Positions 17,546-26,501 are shown, counted from the stretch's first letter. The stretch is 64,000 nt of DNA from Endozoicomonas sp965232255 (GCA_965232255.1 OZ246962.1:806001-870000); one strand, 5' to 3'. Made by a program: numbers and translations. Notes: a model not told the origin generated them from the letters alone.

Positions 17546-18235
17546 CTATTTTTGCCGGGCTTTCAGCCGCTCCAGCACGCTGGCAGCGTCTGCATCGCCC
17601 TTGGTGATGCCAGCCGCCTTGAGCTTGGCTTGCAGCTCATTCTCAGCGGTGTCGCCAGACAGTTCACTGGCCGCTTCCATCTGGGCAGCTCTTTCGGCCT
17701 GACGGCGCTTGATCCGCTCAAGAGAATCAGTAGCAGTGGCCATTTTTGAATTCACACCGCTGTGTTTGACAGCACAGGCTGCCTGTGCTTTTTGCACAGA
17801 CTCTGTCGCTTTTACCGTATCCACTTGTTGCTTTAGACGACGCAAGTTTGATTCTGCATCGACAATGGCTTTTTTCAGACTGACGGTGCTCTGGGCAAAA
17901 CTCCGTTCCATCTCCTGCTCAGCAGCAAGCTCCGATTCGTACTCCGCTATCTTGCTGGCGATTTCAGCGGCCAGCGACTCATCATTTTGCCCCAGGGCTT
18001 TTATTGCATAACCTTCGTACTCTGCCACTTTTTCCTTCAGCTCAGCGCACTTTTGTGCCGAAAGTTTCTGCTTGGCCATAATGCTGGCAAGCTGAGTCTT
18101 GGACTGCTGAAGCTGTTCGCTGGCCTCACGGATTTCCTGGTCCAGAATTCTCAGGGCATTGCTGTCGACAATTGCCTCACCGACTTCATTGGTCGCTCCT
18201 TTCAGGGCCGTCATGACCTTTACCCAGATGCTCAT
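17546..18235 (-). CDS. yjfJ: PspA/IM30 family protein (YjfJ)
   Basis: 229 residues, almost entirely coiled coil with an N-terminal amphipathic segment (MSIWVKVMTALKG) and the family ILDQEIREASEQL motif. PspA-type proteins assemble on the cytoplasmic face of the inner membrane and protect or remodel it under stress. The start at 18235 is preceded by AGGTGA; a GTG three codons earlier is possible. It follows yjfI by 51 bp. Confidence 0.93.
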   Translation of the reverse strand: MSIWVKVMTALKGATNEVGEAIVDSNALRILDQEIREASEQLQQSKTQLASIMAKQKLSAQKCAELKEKVAEYEGYAIKALGQNDESLAAEIASKIAEYESELAAEQEMERSFAQSTVSLKKAIVDAESNLRRLKQQVDTVKATESVQKAQAACAVKHSGVNSKMATATDSLERIKRRQAERAAQMEAASELSGDTAENELQAKLKAAGITKGDADAASVLERLKARQK

Positions 18236-18286
18236 TACAATCACCTACTAAAAATTAACTAAAAATTGTCGTATTTATGTCGCTAG

Positions 18287-18904
18287 TCAGGCAATCAAAT
18301 GATTGGCGTATGCCTCTGAGGCCTTGATGGCGTTGGCCGCAAGGGTGTCTATTTCCAGGATGATATTGGACAGCGATGAGGTAGAACTGAGTGCACCAAA
18401 AATAGTGTAATACTCTTTCTCGTCGGGAAAGCGATCCAGGCCGATAGTGGACAGAGGAAACAGTTTGTGGGTACGCAGTATCTCCTCATTAAGCGCCACC
18501 GGGTCTTTTACCGTAGACAACGGCCACAGTATGGTATCGGCAACAATCTGCTCGCCAGACACCGTCAGGTAAATGGGCAGATCGCCAAACCCGTTCATGT
18601 TGATCACCAGGCAGGGATCGGTGCCGTCCACCAGGGTCAGCTCAAAATCGGTATTCGAGGAATCATTGTTCAGCGCTTCGTACAAGCTCTGTATCGTCCA
18701 GGCACTATTTTCACTCTTTGGCAACGTCATGATGGTTGTTCCTGATGGTTGACCGGACCCGGCTTGCCGAAGGTGCTGCTCAATGTCACGAAGTGCACTG
18801 GCGTTCTCAGGCAAAATCCAGATCTCTTTCTTGACCAGTCCTTGCTCTCTCATCCTTGAGCGGAACTGGCGCTGATAGTGGGCAGCAGTTTTCCGCAGTG
18901 CCAT
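18287..18904 (-). CDS. yjfI: DUF2170 protein (YjfI), first gene of the yjf operon
   Basis: 205 residues. The basic N-terminus (ALRKTAAHYQRQFRSRMREQG, then VKKEIWILPEN) looks like a short ribbon-helix-helix DNA-binding segment; the rest matches DUF2170/YjfI (LPIYLTVSGEQIVADTILWP, FPLSTIGLD). It is the leading gene behind the palindromic operator at 18962-18987, so autoregulation is plausible but inferred. Confidence 0.85.
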   Translation of the reverse strand: MALRKTAAHYQRQFRSRMREQGLVKKEIWILPENASALRDIEQHLRQAGSGQPSGTTIMTLPKSENSAWTIQSLYEALNNDSSNTDFELTLVDGTDPCLVINMNGFGDLPIYLTVSGEQIVADTILWPLSTVKDPVALNEEILRTHKLFPLSTIGLDRFPDEKEYYTIFGALSSTSSLSNIILEIDTLAANAIKASEAYANHLIA

Positions 18905-18961
18905 GAATAAACCCTCTCGGCCTATGCTCTGTTACAGCTTGTGTTGCCACCCAGGCATTTA

Positions 18962-19013
18962 TTACATGTAACAAATGTTACATGTAATATAAGGGTCGTC
19001 CTGTTTTTTTCAA
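18962..19013 (-). promoter_or_regulatory. Sigma70 promoter with palindromic operator upstream of yjfI
   Basis: On the minus strand, -35 TTGAAA (19008-19013), a 16-bp spacer and -10 TATATT (18986-18991) form a good promoter pointing into yjfI. Directly downstream, overlapping the -10 by two bases, TTACATGTAA occurs twice (18962-18971 and 18978-18987), centres 16 bp apart, so 18962-18987 is a near-perfect 26-bp palindrome. The position fits a repressor operator; the protein is unknown. Confidence 0.75.
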
Positions 19014-19058
19014 CCGGCCTTTTGCCACGAGTGTGGCAGGCGTTGTCAGCGGAAATTG

Positions 19059-20504
19059 TCAGCGGCGCCAGTAGGCAGAAGTGAAGAGAACCAGAACGGT
19101 GATGACCTCAAGACGCCCCATCAGCATCCCGACAGCCAGCACCCACTTAGCCATATCAGGCAGCGGAGCGAAGTTGCCGGCCGGCCCGATCACACTGCCA
19201 AGCCCAGGGCCAACATTGGCAATGGCCGTCACTGATCCGGTCAGACTGGTGATAAAATCCATCCCCATCAAACTCAGCAGCAATGTCATGATGCAAATGA
19301 GCATCAAAAAGAAAAAGGTAAATGCAACGAAAGAGCGGATGATGTCGGAACTTATTGGCTGGCCATTGTATTGCATACTGAAACAGGCCCGTGGATGACT
19401 CAGTTGCTTGAGTTGGACATTAAGCAGCATCAGACCCAGCTGGAAGCGGAAGATTTTCACGCCACCTGTGGTCGACCCGGAACAGCCGCCAACAAATGTC
19501 ATAAGGAAAAAGGCGGTAACGGCAAAGCCGCCCCACAAAGAGTAGTCGGTCAGGGCGAAGCCCGTGGTACTGATGACGGACGTCGTATTAAAAGCCACCA
19601 GCGTCAGTGCCTTAAAAAAATCATAATCTGAATGCATCATCAGCCAAACGGTCATGATGCTCCAGACAACGACCAGTAACTTCAGAAAACCCTTAACCTG
19701 ACAGTCTTGCCACAATGGTTCGGCATTTCCTGAAAACGCCCGCACCAGCAAAACGAACGGCAAGCTGCCCAACAACATAAATAATGTGCCAGTCCAGTGG
19801 ATGGCAGGGCTGGTAAAGTGACCCATTGACGCATCGGAGGTGGAAAATCCCCCCGTAGACAAAGTTGCCATCGCATGATTAATGGCCTCAAAAATGGTCA
19901 TGCCGCCCATGTAATAGGCCACGGCGCACAAAGCACTCAGTCCCAGGTACACCTGCACAATACGCTTGGCAATGACGCCCGAACGGGGCATTGCTTTATC
20001 TGACCAGTCGGAAGACTCGCTCTGGAACAGGCGCATGCCACCGACTTTCAGAAAAGGCAAGACAGCAACCGCCATAACAATAAAGCCGACGCCACCAAAC
20101 CAGTGCAGCACTGAGCGCCACATCAAAATACCGGGATTCATATAATCAAGACCCACCAGCACGGTAGAACCTGTGGTGGTGATCCCGGACATACTCTCGA
20201 AAAAAGCATCGGTGAAGCTGATGTTCGTTTCAAAGATAAAAGGCAATGCCCCGAATATGCAGACCATTACCCAGCTCAGGTTGGTCAACATGAAAATTTC
20301 CCTGGAGCGCAACCCAAAGTACTCCACCTTACAGGATCGCCATAACAACGCGCCAAAACTGAAGGTAATCAGTGGGGATAACGTGAAGGTCATGTGATCG
20401 GAAGGGGTATCAAGAATAAGATTGGTAATCAGCGGTATACACATTAGCACCGCCAGCGTCATAAGTAATAGCCCAATGACGTATAAGACTGGTTTGTAGT
20501 TCAT
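19059..20504 (-). CDS. trkH: Trk system potassium uptake protein TrkH
   Basis: 481 residues, the usual TrkH length, with about ten transmembrane helices and pore loops bearing selectivity segments (MSGITTTGSTVL, MATLSTGGFSTSD, NTTSVISTTGFALTDY, VTAIANVGPGLGSVIGP). It is the membrane channel of the TrkA/TrkH potassium uptake system; trkA is not in the window. The gene is monocistronic by position. Confidence 0.96.
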   Translation of the reverse strand: MNYKPVLYVIGLLLMTLAVLMCIPLITNLILDTPSDHMTFTLSPLITFSFGALLWRSCKVEYFGLRSREIFMLTNLSWVMVCIFGALPFIFETNISFTDAFFESMSGITTTGSTVLVGLDYMNPGILMWRSVLHWFGGVGFIVMAVAVLPFLKVGGMRLFQSESSDWSDKAMPRSGVIAKRIVQVYLGLSALCAVAYYMGGMTIFEAINHAMATLSTGGFSTSDASMGHFTSPAIHWTGTLFMLLGSLPFVLLVRAFSGNAEPLWQDCQVKGFLKLLVVVWSIMTVWLMMHSDYDFFKALTLVAFNTTSVISTTGFALTDYSLWGGFAVTAFFLMTFVGGCSGSTTGGVKIFRFQLGLMLLNVQLKQLSHPRACFSMQYNGQPISSDIIRSFVAFTFFFLMLICIMTLLLSLMGMDFITSLTGSVTAIANVGPGLGSVIGPAGNFAPLPDMAKWVLAVGMLMGRLEVITVLVLFTSAYWRR

Positions 20505-20952
20505 GGTCTTAAAAAACTTGTCCGCTTGGAGTTATATTGCTCGAAAAATTTATCCAATTCGTTGGGCCTGAGTGTTGGGACTATTATTGTTTTGTCTTGT
20601 TTTGCCAACTATTTTTGTTCGAGCACAAACGACTAACTGCTGATCAAGGGGGAGCATTATTGTCAGTGGCTTTTGTCCTGTCTGTAGAAGTTTATACCTA
20701 GCAACACAGTGAATTCCGAAATTCATGATCTTGGGATGAGCATCCGTTTGCATGCCAGCAAACAAGCAAGCACGACGCTTTGAGAGCTTTCACAGTCACC
20801 AGGCAAAGACAAGCACCACTAAATCATGCAGCCCGTTTTTCCAGCATCTGGCAGCGCAAAAATTGACCTCAGTCATGGACAGCCAGGAAGGCTATCGCTG
20901 AGAATCACTAAAGAAAATAAATGACAGCGTTACGTTAATTGAAGGAAGCTCC
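20505..20952. other. Divergent intergenic region between trkH and the Dps-like gene
   Basis: About 450 bp that must hold the promoters of trkH (leftward) and the Dps-like gene (rightward). GAAGGAAG at 20940-20947 is the ribosome-binding site of the latter. No gene, repeat or strong hairpin was found. Confidence 0.5.
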
Positions 20953-21381
20953 ATGTCCGCCACCATTGAAAAGCTGAATGTTGTTCTGGCTAATGCCAAC
21001 GTACTCTTTACCAAGCTGCACAACTACCACTGGCATGTGAAGGGCCCCGCGTTTTTCCAACTGCACGCCAGGACCGAAGAATATTACACTCAGTTTGCCA
21101 CCATGTACGACGATGTGGCAGAAAGAATCCTGCAGCTTTCCGGCACGCCCCTGGTCACACTGAAAGCCATCCTGAGCACGGCAACCATTGCAGAAGAAGA
21201 AAAGATCGAGTTCAGTGTTGAGTACATCGTGCGCGCCATCATTCATGACTTTGATGTGATGCAGAAGCTGCTTGTGGCCATTTCTGCCGATGAAAGCACC
21301 GACGATATCACCCGCGCCTACTGTGACGGGCAGATCGGGTTTATAGAAAAAGAACTGTGGATGCTGCGCTCAAGCCTGTAA
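20953..21381 (+). CDS. Dps-family ferritin-like protein
   Basis: 142 residues, slightly shorter than E. coli Dps. It carries the Dps ferroxidase signature (LFTKLHNYHWHVKGPAFFQLH, then EEYYTQFATMYDDVAERI). Such proteins form 12-mers that oxidise and store iron and shield DNA from peroxide. The N-terminus lacks a Lys-rich DNA-binding tail, so it may act only in iron storage. A terminator hairpin follows at 21394-21428. Confidence 0.92.
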   Translation: MSATIEKLNVVLANANVLFTKLHNYHWHVKGPAFFQLHARTEEYYTQFATMYDDVAERILQLSGTPLVTLKAILSTATIAEEEKIEFSVEYIVRAIIHDFDVMQKLLVAISADESTDDITRAYCDGQIGFIEKELWMLRSSL

Positions 21382-21393
21382 CCGGGCGTTTTG

Positions 21394-21428
21394 CCAGGCG
21401 CTTTTTGCACCGCAAATCGCCTGGTTTT
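21394..21428 (+). terminator. Rho-independent terminator after the Dps-like gene
   Basis: Stem CCAGGCG (21394-21400) with CGCCTGG (21418-21424), a nested TTTGC/GCAAA stem inside, and a TTTT run directly after. It lies 12 bases past the stop codon. Confidence 0.75.
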
Positions 21429-21859
21429 ACCTTTCCCCTTGCGCCTGTGGATTTACACGACATTTTTTTTCTTTTCAGCGCTTTCCTTCCAGGTGATCAC
21501 CGGCAACTTGCTCGCCGATCAAGCATCCAAAATGCCCCCATCTTGTTTGACTACCTGACCCACTTCAGAGTGTTGTATACCCAGATAGATTGAGGGAATT
21601 TCTTATTGAAAAAAGCGGGTTATGTGGGCAGTGTTGACTATCGCTTTATGGTCGAATGGCCATAAAACCAGGCAAATGCTTTCGCGTACTGGCAGATGAC
21701 AAGCACGCGAACACATTATCGCTGTGCGGGTAAAGGTCGGTTTCTGAGCACGGATAACGTGGGCACCGTGACCGAGCAAGGCAGAGAGCAGAATTACTCT
21801 GACGACGGTTTTCCACTAGATAAATCTTACATCCGGAGCACACCTGAGTATGAAAGCGC
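21429..21859. other. Gene-free stretch upstream of the tandem repeat-protein genes
   Basis: About 430 bp with no convincing coding sequence on either strand. It must contain the promoter of the first repeat-protein gene. I saw no clear sigma70 pair and no obvious HrpL-type box; the ribosome-binding site before 21860 is weak. Confidence 0.45.
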
Positions 21860-23830
21860 ATGATTCCACCCATTAATCCACGCACAGGCAGAGCAACCAC
21901 GTCGCATTCATCATCGCCCGCAACAGAGCAGGACAATCCTCGCCCCTCAGGCTCCAATCCTCAACCACCAGGTGCCGATGGTTTTGCCGCAACCCAATCC
22001 ACGTTGAGAAGCATACTAACCTCTGCGCAACACAGCAGCAGACGACGACAGCACCAAGGGGAAGAACCAGAAGGAAGCGCGGCCAGAAGAGCCCGTTTGG
22101 CCTCACCCGCTGACATTGCTGAAGCCATGCGTCAGTTGACGAATTGTTGCACGAACAGAGGCCTCACGGTCAAAGATACGCTGTCCAAGTTGGTCGACAA
22201 GTGCGCGGATGCTGACAAGCTGCAATTCATCCAAAAGTTGATCTGTTATTTTTCCCACATCAACGACGTTGTCAGCAATACTGCCACCATAACCAACATG
22301 CTTGGTGACAGAAAGAATGATCAAGCGGCGCGATTTATTGCTGCATTCATGAATTTTTCTGATGCCGAAATTGGACAGGTAGCGTCTTCACCGTTTATCA
22401 AGTCAATCTCTGCCATGTGTCACGGCCGCGGTTTTCCGCATCCGCAGGCAGTGGCCGAACTGCTGGCAGTGGAAGGTCTCAGGATAGATGGTGTCATCAG
22501 TCCGTGCATGGTGAGCTGTATTTCTTCCATGTGTTGTGACAAAGGCGTTCCCAGCCAGGAGAGTGTCACCTCATTGTTAACGTTGCCAATTCTTCGCCAG
22601 GGGACTCAGGTCAATCTGCAACTATTGCGCCCCATCGCCTCCATGTGTCATGGCAGGGGGATTCCCTCTAAGGAAACTGTTGCGGCATTGTTGGCGCTGC
22701 CAATTCTCTGCCACGACGGTCAGGTTAACCTGCAACTGCTACGCTCCATCGGCGCCATCTGCCACGGTAAAGGTATTCCAGCGCATAACGCCGTACAGGA
22801 ATTGTTAAGTCTTGACAGCCTGCAGTTCGGTGGCCAACCAGACCCAGAGATGCTCGAAGCCATTTCCGTCATTACTGCATCCAAAGGTATCCCGGCATCT
22901 GATCGTACTGATGGGTTGCTGAAGCTGACGCACCTGTTTGGGAATGGCAATATTGCCCGGCAAATGCGTTTACTCAAATGTTTCTCCACTCTCTACAGAC
23001 ACAGAGACATGCCAGCCGTCAAAGAGATGGTAACACTGCTGACATTGCCAAATTTACAGACCACCGGTGGTCAGTTTAACCTGTCGCTACTGGAAAGGGT
23101 TGCCACTTCTCACTCTGGCAAAGGTTTTCCAGGCAATAATCTGATAGAGCAGTGCCGACAGCACCCCACGTTTCAGAGCACTCATGATCCTCGGGCATTC
23201 ATCGTGCCCGCTAATATCCACGCAGTTATTGTCAATCTCGGTATTACATATGAGCCAAACGCTGACGGTAGCAGCCAACCATCAACAAGCTCAGCGTCCC
23301 TGACAGCCACAGGCAGAGGCACATCGTCCCTGCGGAGTTTATTGGCCGCTTCACCTTGGGAACTTGTCCGGCGTACAGACCAGTCTGGCCAGCAATTACC
23401 AGGCACGAGCAGACAAAGCGGCGATGACTTGCAGCAGAGCGCCTCTATGACCGAGGAACAGCCATCCACATCGGGTTATCAACCGCGCCTCGCAGGCTCC
23501 TTGAGTCATGGCTCTACAACACAAAGCCAACAGCCGTCCGGGTCAGCCAGTCCTGAGTTAACCGCCTGGATTAACAGAGTGTCCCAGTGGGCTGATGAGG
23601 CACGGTTCGCTGACAGTGCCACCAGTGTTCGACAAGACTTGACTGATACCGATGCCTCAGTACAGACGACTCTGAGCACTGCACAGGAAGAAATGCTCGA
23701 TTTGCTTGGTGAGGTTATTGCCGAAGATGCGGCCAGTGCTGCACCAGCAACGTCGTTAAGCGAGGAAGAGTCACTGCAACTTGATTTAATTACTGAGTTT
23801 ATTGCCGCCGACAGGTCAGATCACGGATAA
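21860..23830 (+). CDS. Helical-repeat protein with NLS-like N-terminus and acidic tail (paralogue 1)
   Basis: 656 residues, no named family recognised. Residues 1-60 are Ser/Pro/Gln-rich and disordered. A two-part basic cluster (SRRRQ at 60-64 and ARRARL at 75-80) resembles a bipartite nuclear localisation signal. Residues 85-177 form a helical N-cap shared with the next gene. Residues ~178-438 hold seven repeats of about 38 residues with the core (I)-A-S-M-C-H-G-(R/K)-G-(I/F)-P, then V-x-x-L-L-x-L-P-x-L and G-Q-x-N. After a Ser/Gln/Thr-rich linker, the end (606-656) is strongly acidic and contains EEMLDLLGEVIAED and LQLDLITEFIAAD, hydrophobic-acidic motifs like eukaryotic activation domains. 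There is no signal peptide, so export would need a T3SS- or T4SS-like route. The layout parallels TAL effectors, although homology is not shown. The role is inferred. Confidence 0.8.
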   Translation: MIPPINPRTGRATTSHSSSPATEQDNPRPSGSNPQPPGADGFAATQSTLRSILTSAQHSSRRRQHQGEEPEGSAARRARLASPADIAEAMRQLTNCCTNRGLTVKDTLSKLVDKCADADKLQFIQKLICYFSHINDVVSNTATITNMLGDRKNDQAARFIAAFMNFSDAEIGQVASSPFIKSISAMCHGRGFPHPQAVAELLAVEGLRIDGVISPCMVSCISSMCCDKGVPSQESVTSLLTLPILRQGTQVNLQLLRPIASMCHGRGIPSKETVAALLALPILCHDGQVNLQLLRSIGAICHGKGIPAHNAVQELLSLDSLQFGGQPDPEMLEAISVITASKGIPASDRTDGLLKLTHLFGNGNIARQMRLLKCFSTLYRHRDMPAVKEMVTLLTLPNLQTTGGQFNLSLLERVATSHSGKGFPGNNLIEQCRQHPTFQSTHDPRAFIVPANIHAVIVNLGITYEPNADGSSQPSTSSASLTATGRGTSSLRSLLAASPWELVRRTDQSGQQLPGTSRQSGDDLQQSASMTEEQPSTSGYQPRLAGSLSHGSTTQSQQPSGSASPELTAWINRVSQWADEARFADSATSVRQDLTDTDASVQTTLSTAQEEMLDLLGEVIAEDAASAAPATSLSEEESLQLDLITEFIAADRSDHG

Positions 23831-23942
23831 CCAGACCTCACAATAAGCAAAATGTGTGTCTGCAACCGGAGCCAGTAGTAAATCCTATTGGCCGCAGTGG
23901 GCGTGAAATCCAGCATTCTGTGTTCATTCGGGTAAAAAGACA

Positions 23943-25625
23943 ATGATTAGACCCATTGGTTCACCAACAGCCAGCAGTTCCAGCAGATCCTCGTCAGTGG
24001 CCTCACCGGCTTCTGATCAACCCAGCACGAGTGCCCAGGCACTCGACAGATTTGCTGTGGCCCAGTCAAGCGTCAGGAGTGCAATGGCATCCTCCTCACA
24101 ACCGCCTCGTTCCAGAAGAAGACCAAGAGAAGGTGGTGACGCAGAAGGGAGCGCCCCGAGAAGGGCGCGGGTGGAATCGCAAGCTCAGGATGCTCCCTAT
24201 GTGAGAGCAGAGAATCGGTTGCACGCGGTTTTAGAGCGCAAGCAAATCGAATGCAAGCATACGCTCACTGAGTTGATCCATAAATGTCCGGCAGACAAGC
24301 AAATCCTGTTGATGGAAAAATCAGCTCATTTTTTTACCCATGTTGATCGCGCCCAGATCGCAGATACCTCTGTGCTGACTAGCATGTTATTCGGAGGATC
24401 AAGAACCCAACGGGCATTGATTGCGAAAATCGATAGCTTTATTAGTAGCGAGAATAGCTTTATAACACTCGTCGCCAGCTCCCGATGCCTTAAGCCCATA
24501 GCTGCCATGCACCATGGCGTGGGTTTTCCCATCTGTGCAGATACGCAGAATTTTTTGTCGCTGTCACTGCTTGAGACGTACGGAATGTCAGTGGTGAGGG
24601 CCCTCTCTTCCATGTGCACAGGCAAACGCTTTCCCAGCTCTGAGGCTGTTAATGAATTATTAGCAGGTGCAGTGCGCCAGGCAGATGGCAATATTGACCA
24701 ATCCGTACTGAGGTCCATTGCTCATATGTGCCACGGCAGAGGAGTTCCTGCCAACACTGCCGTGGCTAGTTTACTGAGCCTGCCAAGCCTCCAGGAACGA
24801 GGTGATCTCAACAGTTTTGCCCTGCATAAGATAGCGGCCATGTGTAGTGGCGGTGGGCTACCCAATCAGACAAGCGTCGATACAATAATGGCTCTGACCC
24901 AGCAGCACAGCGGTAACGAACTGGATTTGCAAAGACAACTGCTCAGGTGTTTCGCTGATCTCTATCACCGTCGTGGTGTACCTACTGCTGGAGAAATAAA
25001 CCGAGTCCTTGGGCTAGCAGACCTCAGTGTCGGGGGTCAGCTGGATATAGCGCTGCTCGAGGCGGTCGCCCGTGCTAATAAGGGTGCGTGCATTCCCCGG
25101 CCAGACATGATTGAGCAGGCGCGAAGAACGCGCGCCAGGCTGGGTTCAGTTGCCGGAGCCAGTGCAGAAACTGTCGCTACACCAAGGGGAACCCCGTTGA
25201 CTTCTCAGCGATCCAGTCATTCAGGATCAGAACTACAGAGTTTGTTGAGTCCCTCACGCTACCTCAGAAATCAGGGGAGAACAGCGGCTCCATTGCCGGT
25301 TACGCCTGCCGACGCGAATCAAGGAACTTCATCACACTCATCGGTTCAACCATCGACGTCGACAAGTCGGGGGCCTCATCAAGCCGCCAGTGGTCAAATG
25401 TTTGATCTGGACTTTTCCAGCGAAGATGCCCTGGAACAGGCACAGGATGCAGTTACCAGTATTAACATCGCACTCCTTGGCGCGCTTGCAGACAGTGCGG
25501 CATCAACCAGTACAGTTCCAGGGCCAACAGCACAACCTCCCGGGCTACTAAGCCTTGATGATGAGTTTGACCTCATCAGTGAGATGATGACCGACGACGG
25601 TTTTGACGAGGCTGATAACCACTGA
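23943..25625 (+). CDS. Helical-repeat protein with NLS-like N-terminus and acidic tail (paralogue 2)
   Basis: 560 residues and clearly a tandem paralogue of the preceding gene (112-bp gap). Both begin MI-x-PI, share a Q-S-(S/T)-(V/L)-R-S segment, a bipartite basic cluster (RSRRRPRE at 57-63, APRRARVE at 71-78) and an N-terminal helical cap. Residues ~180-395 contain six repeats of about 38 residues (for example IAHMCHGRGVPANTAVASLL at 259-278). The Ser/Thr/Pro-rich linker leads to an acidic tail with MFDLDFSSEDALEQ (486-499) and LLSLDDEFDLISEMMTDDGF (535-554), resembling VP16- or p65-type activation segments. Its repeats differ enough from paralogue 1 for the pair to have distinct targets. 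Function not established; I infer a host-nucleus-directed effector. Confidence 0.8.
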   Translation: MIRPIGSPTASSSSRSSSVASPASDQPSTSAQALDRFAVAQSSVRSAMASSSQPPRSRRRPREGGDAEGSAPRRARVESQAQDAPYVRAENRLHAVLERKQIECKHTLTELIHKCPADKQILLMEKSAHFFTHVDRAQIADTSVLTSMLFGGSRTQRALIAKIDSFISSENSFITLVASSRCLKPIAAMHHGVGFPICADTQNFLSLSLLETYGMSVVRALSSMCTGKRFPSSEAVNELLAGAVRQADGNIDQSVLRSIAHMCHGRGVPANTAVASLLSLPSLQERGDLNSFALHKIAAMCSGGGLPNQTSVDTIMALTQQHSGNELDLQRQLLRCFADLYHRRGVPTAGEINRVLGLADLSVGGQLDIALLEAVARANKGACIPRPDMIEQARRTRARLGSVAGASAETVATPRGTPLTSQRSSHSGSELQSLLSPSRYLRNQGRTAAPLPVTPADANQGTSSHSSVQPSTSTSRGPHQAASGQMFDLDFSSEDALEQAQDAVTSINIALLGALADSAASTSTVPGPTAQPPGLLSLDDEFDLISEMMTDDGFDEADNH

Positions 25626-25711
25626 TGCTGTTAGCACGCATGACTCGTTAGAGTTCTGCAGTCCCATCTGACATTCAAAATAAAAGTCGTGGAATCAAGG
25701 CAGGCAAAGTA

Positions 25712-26401
25712 TCACCAGGCGAGAACTGAACCATCAAATACCCGGAAACATCCTGACTCTTCCGGGGTCAGCTCACGAATTACTTTCATCATTCCTGCCA
25801 CACTCTCTTCAACAGTAAACATGGCATTCTCTCCGCCCATATCCGTCTTGACCCAGCCCGGATGAAGAGCAACAGTCTTTACGCCTTGTTCTGCAAGGTT
25901 TTTGGCTGCACTGACCAATATCTGATTAAGGGCAGCCTTGGAGGCTCTGTAGCTATACATTCCACCGGAACTGTTATCATCGAGACTGGCCACCCGAGTG
26001 GATATACCGGCGATAGTTTTCAAATCACTGGCGGCAACATTATCTCGTAATGCCTGAATCAGAAGCGCAGGAGCAACCGTGTTAATGGTCAGCACTTCAA
26101 GCCAGCCAGACTGAGTCATCTCCCCCAGGTTTGCACACTTTTCACCAAGAATGCCTGCATTTAATATCAGGTGATCTATGGGACGTCCCTTTAAAGAAGT
26201 AGCCAGCTCATTAATTTCGTTCTCACTGGCCATATTCAGTTTATGCAACTCAACATCATGCTTTTTAGCCAGCTCACCAAGTGCGGTAGCTTGCTCAGGT
26301 GAACGACAACAGGCAATAACTTTCCAACCTGACTCAGCATACTGCCGCACAAATTCAAGACCCAGACCGCGGTTGGCTCCGGTAATAAGAACGGTATTCA
26401 T
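25712..26401 (-). CDS. Short-chain dehydrogenase/reductase
   Basis: 229 residues from the ATG at 26401. The Rossmann dinucleotide motif TGANRGLG opens the protein, followed by LNAGILG and the catalytic Ser (GISTRVASLDD), Tyr-x3-Lys (YSYRASKAAL) and a PGWVKTDMGG loop. This places it near the C-factor-like carbonyl reductases, probably NADP(H)-dependent; substrate unknown. A slightly longer start at 26410 is possible. It lies just beyond the rRNA operon terminators on the same strand. Confidence 0.9.
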   Translation of the reverse strand: MNTVLITGANRGLGLEFVRQYAESGWKVIACCRSPEQATALGELAKKHDVELHKLNMASENEINELATSLKGRPIDHLILNAGILGEKCANLGEMTQSGWLEVLTINTVAPALLIQALRDNVAASDLKTIAGISTRVASLDDNSSGGMYSYRASKAALNQILVSAAKNLAEQGVKTVALHPGWVKTDMGGENAMFTVEESVAGMMKVIRELTPEESGCFRVFDGSVLAW

Positions 26402-26436
26402 AGAAAGCATCCTTCAGAAGAAAAGCAGACCATAAC

Positions 26437-26471
26437 AAAAACCCCTGACCGAATAAACGATCAGGAGTTTT
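26437..26471 (-). terminator. Distal terminator of rRNA operon 1
   Basis: Stem-loop with ACCCCTGA and TCAGGAGT arms around GAATAAACG, flanked by A- and T-runs. It is a near copy of the terminator at 26548-26580 and of that of operon 2 (47760-47794), but with one stem mismatch. Confidence 0.75.
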
Positions 26472-26501
26472 GCAGCCTTGAGCAAGTCAAGGTAAAAAAT
26501 A

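Noticed and set aside
18905..18961. Sigma54 promoter upstream of yjfI, as for psp genes
   Set aside because: A TGGC is present but the GC element at proper spacing is missing, while a good sigma70 pair lies just upstream.
21860..25625. Calling the two repeat proteins true TAL effectors
   Set aside because: The repeat unit is about 38 rather than 33-35 residues, there are only 6-7 units, and no hypervariable two-residue code is visible. Only the domain order is similar.
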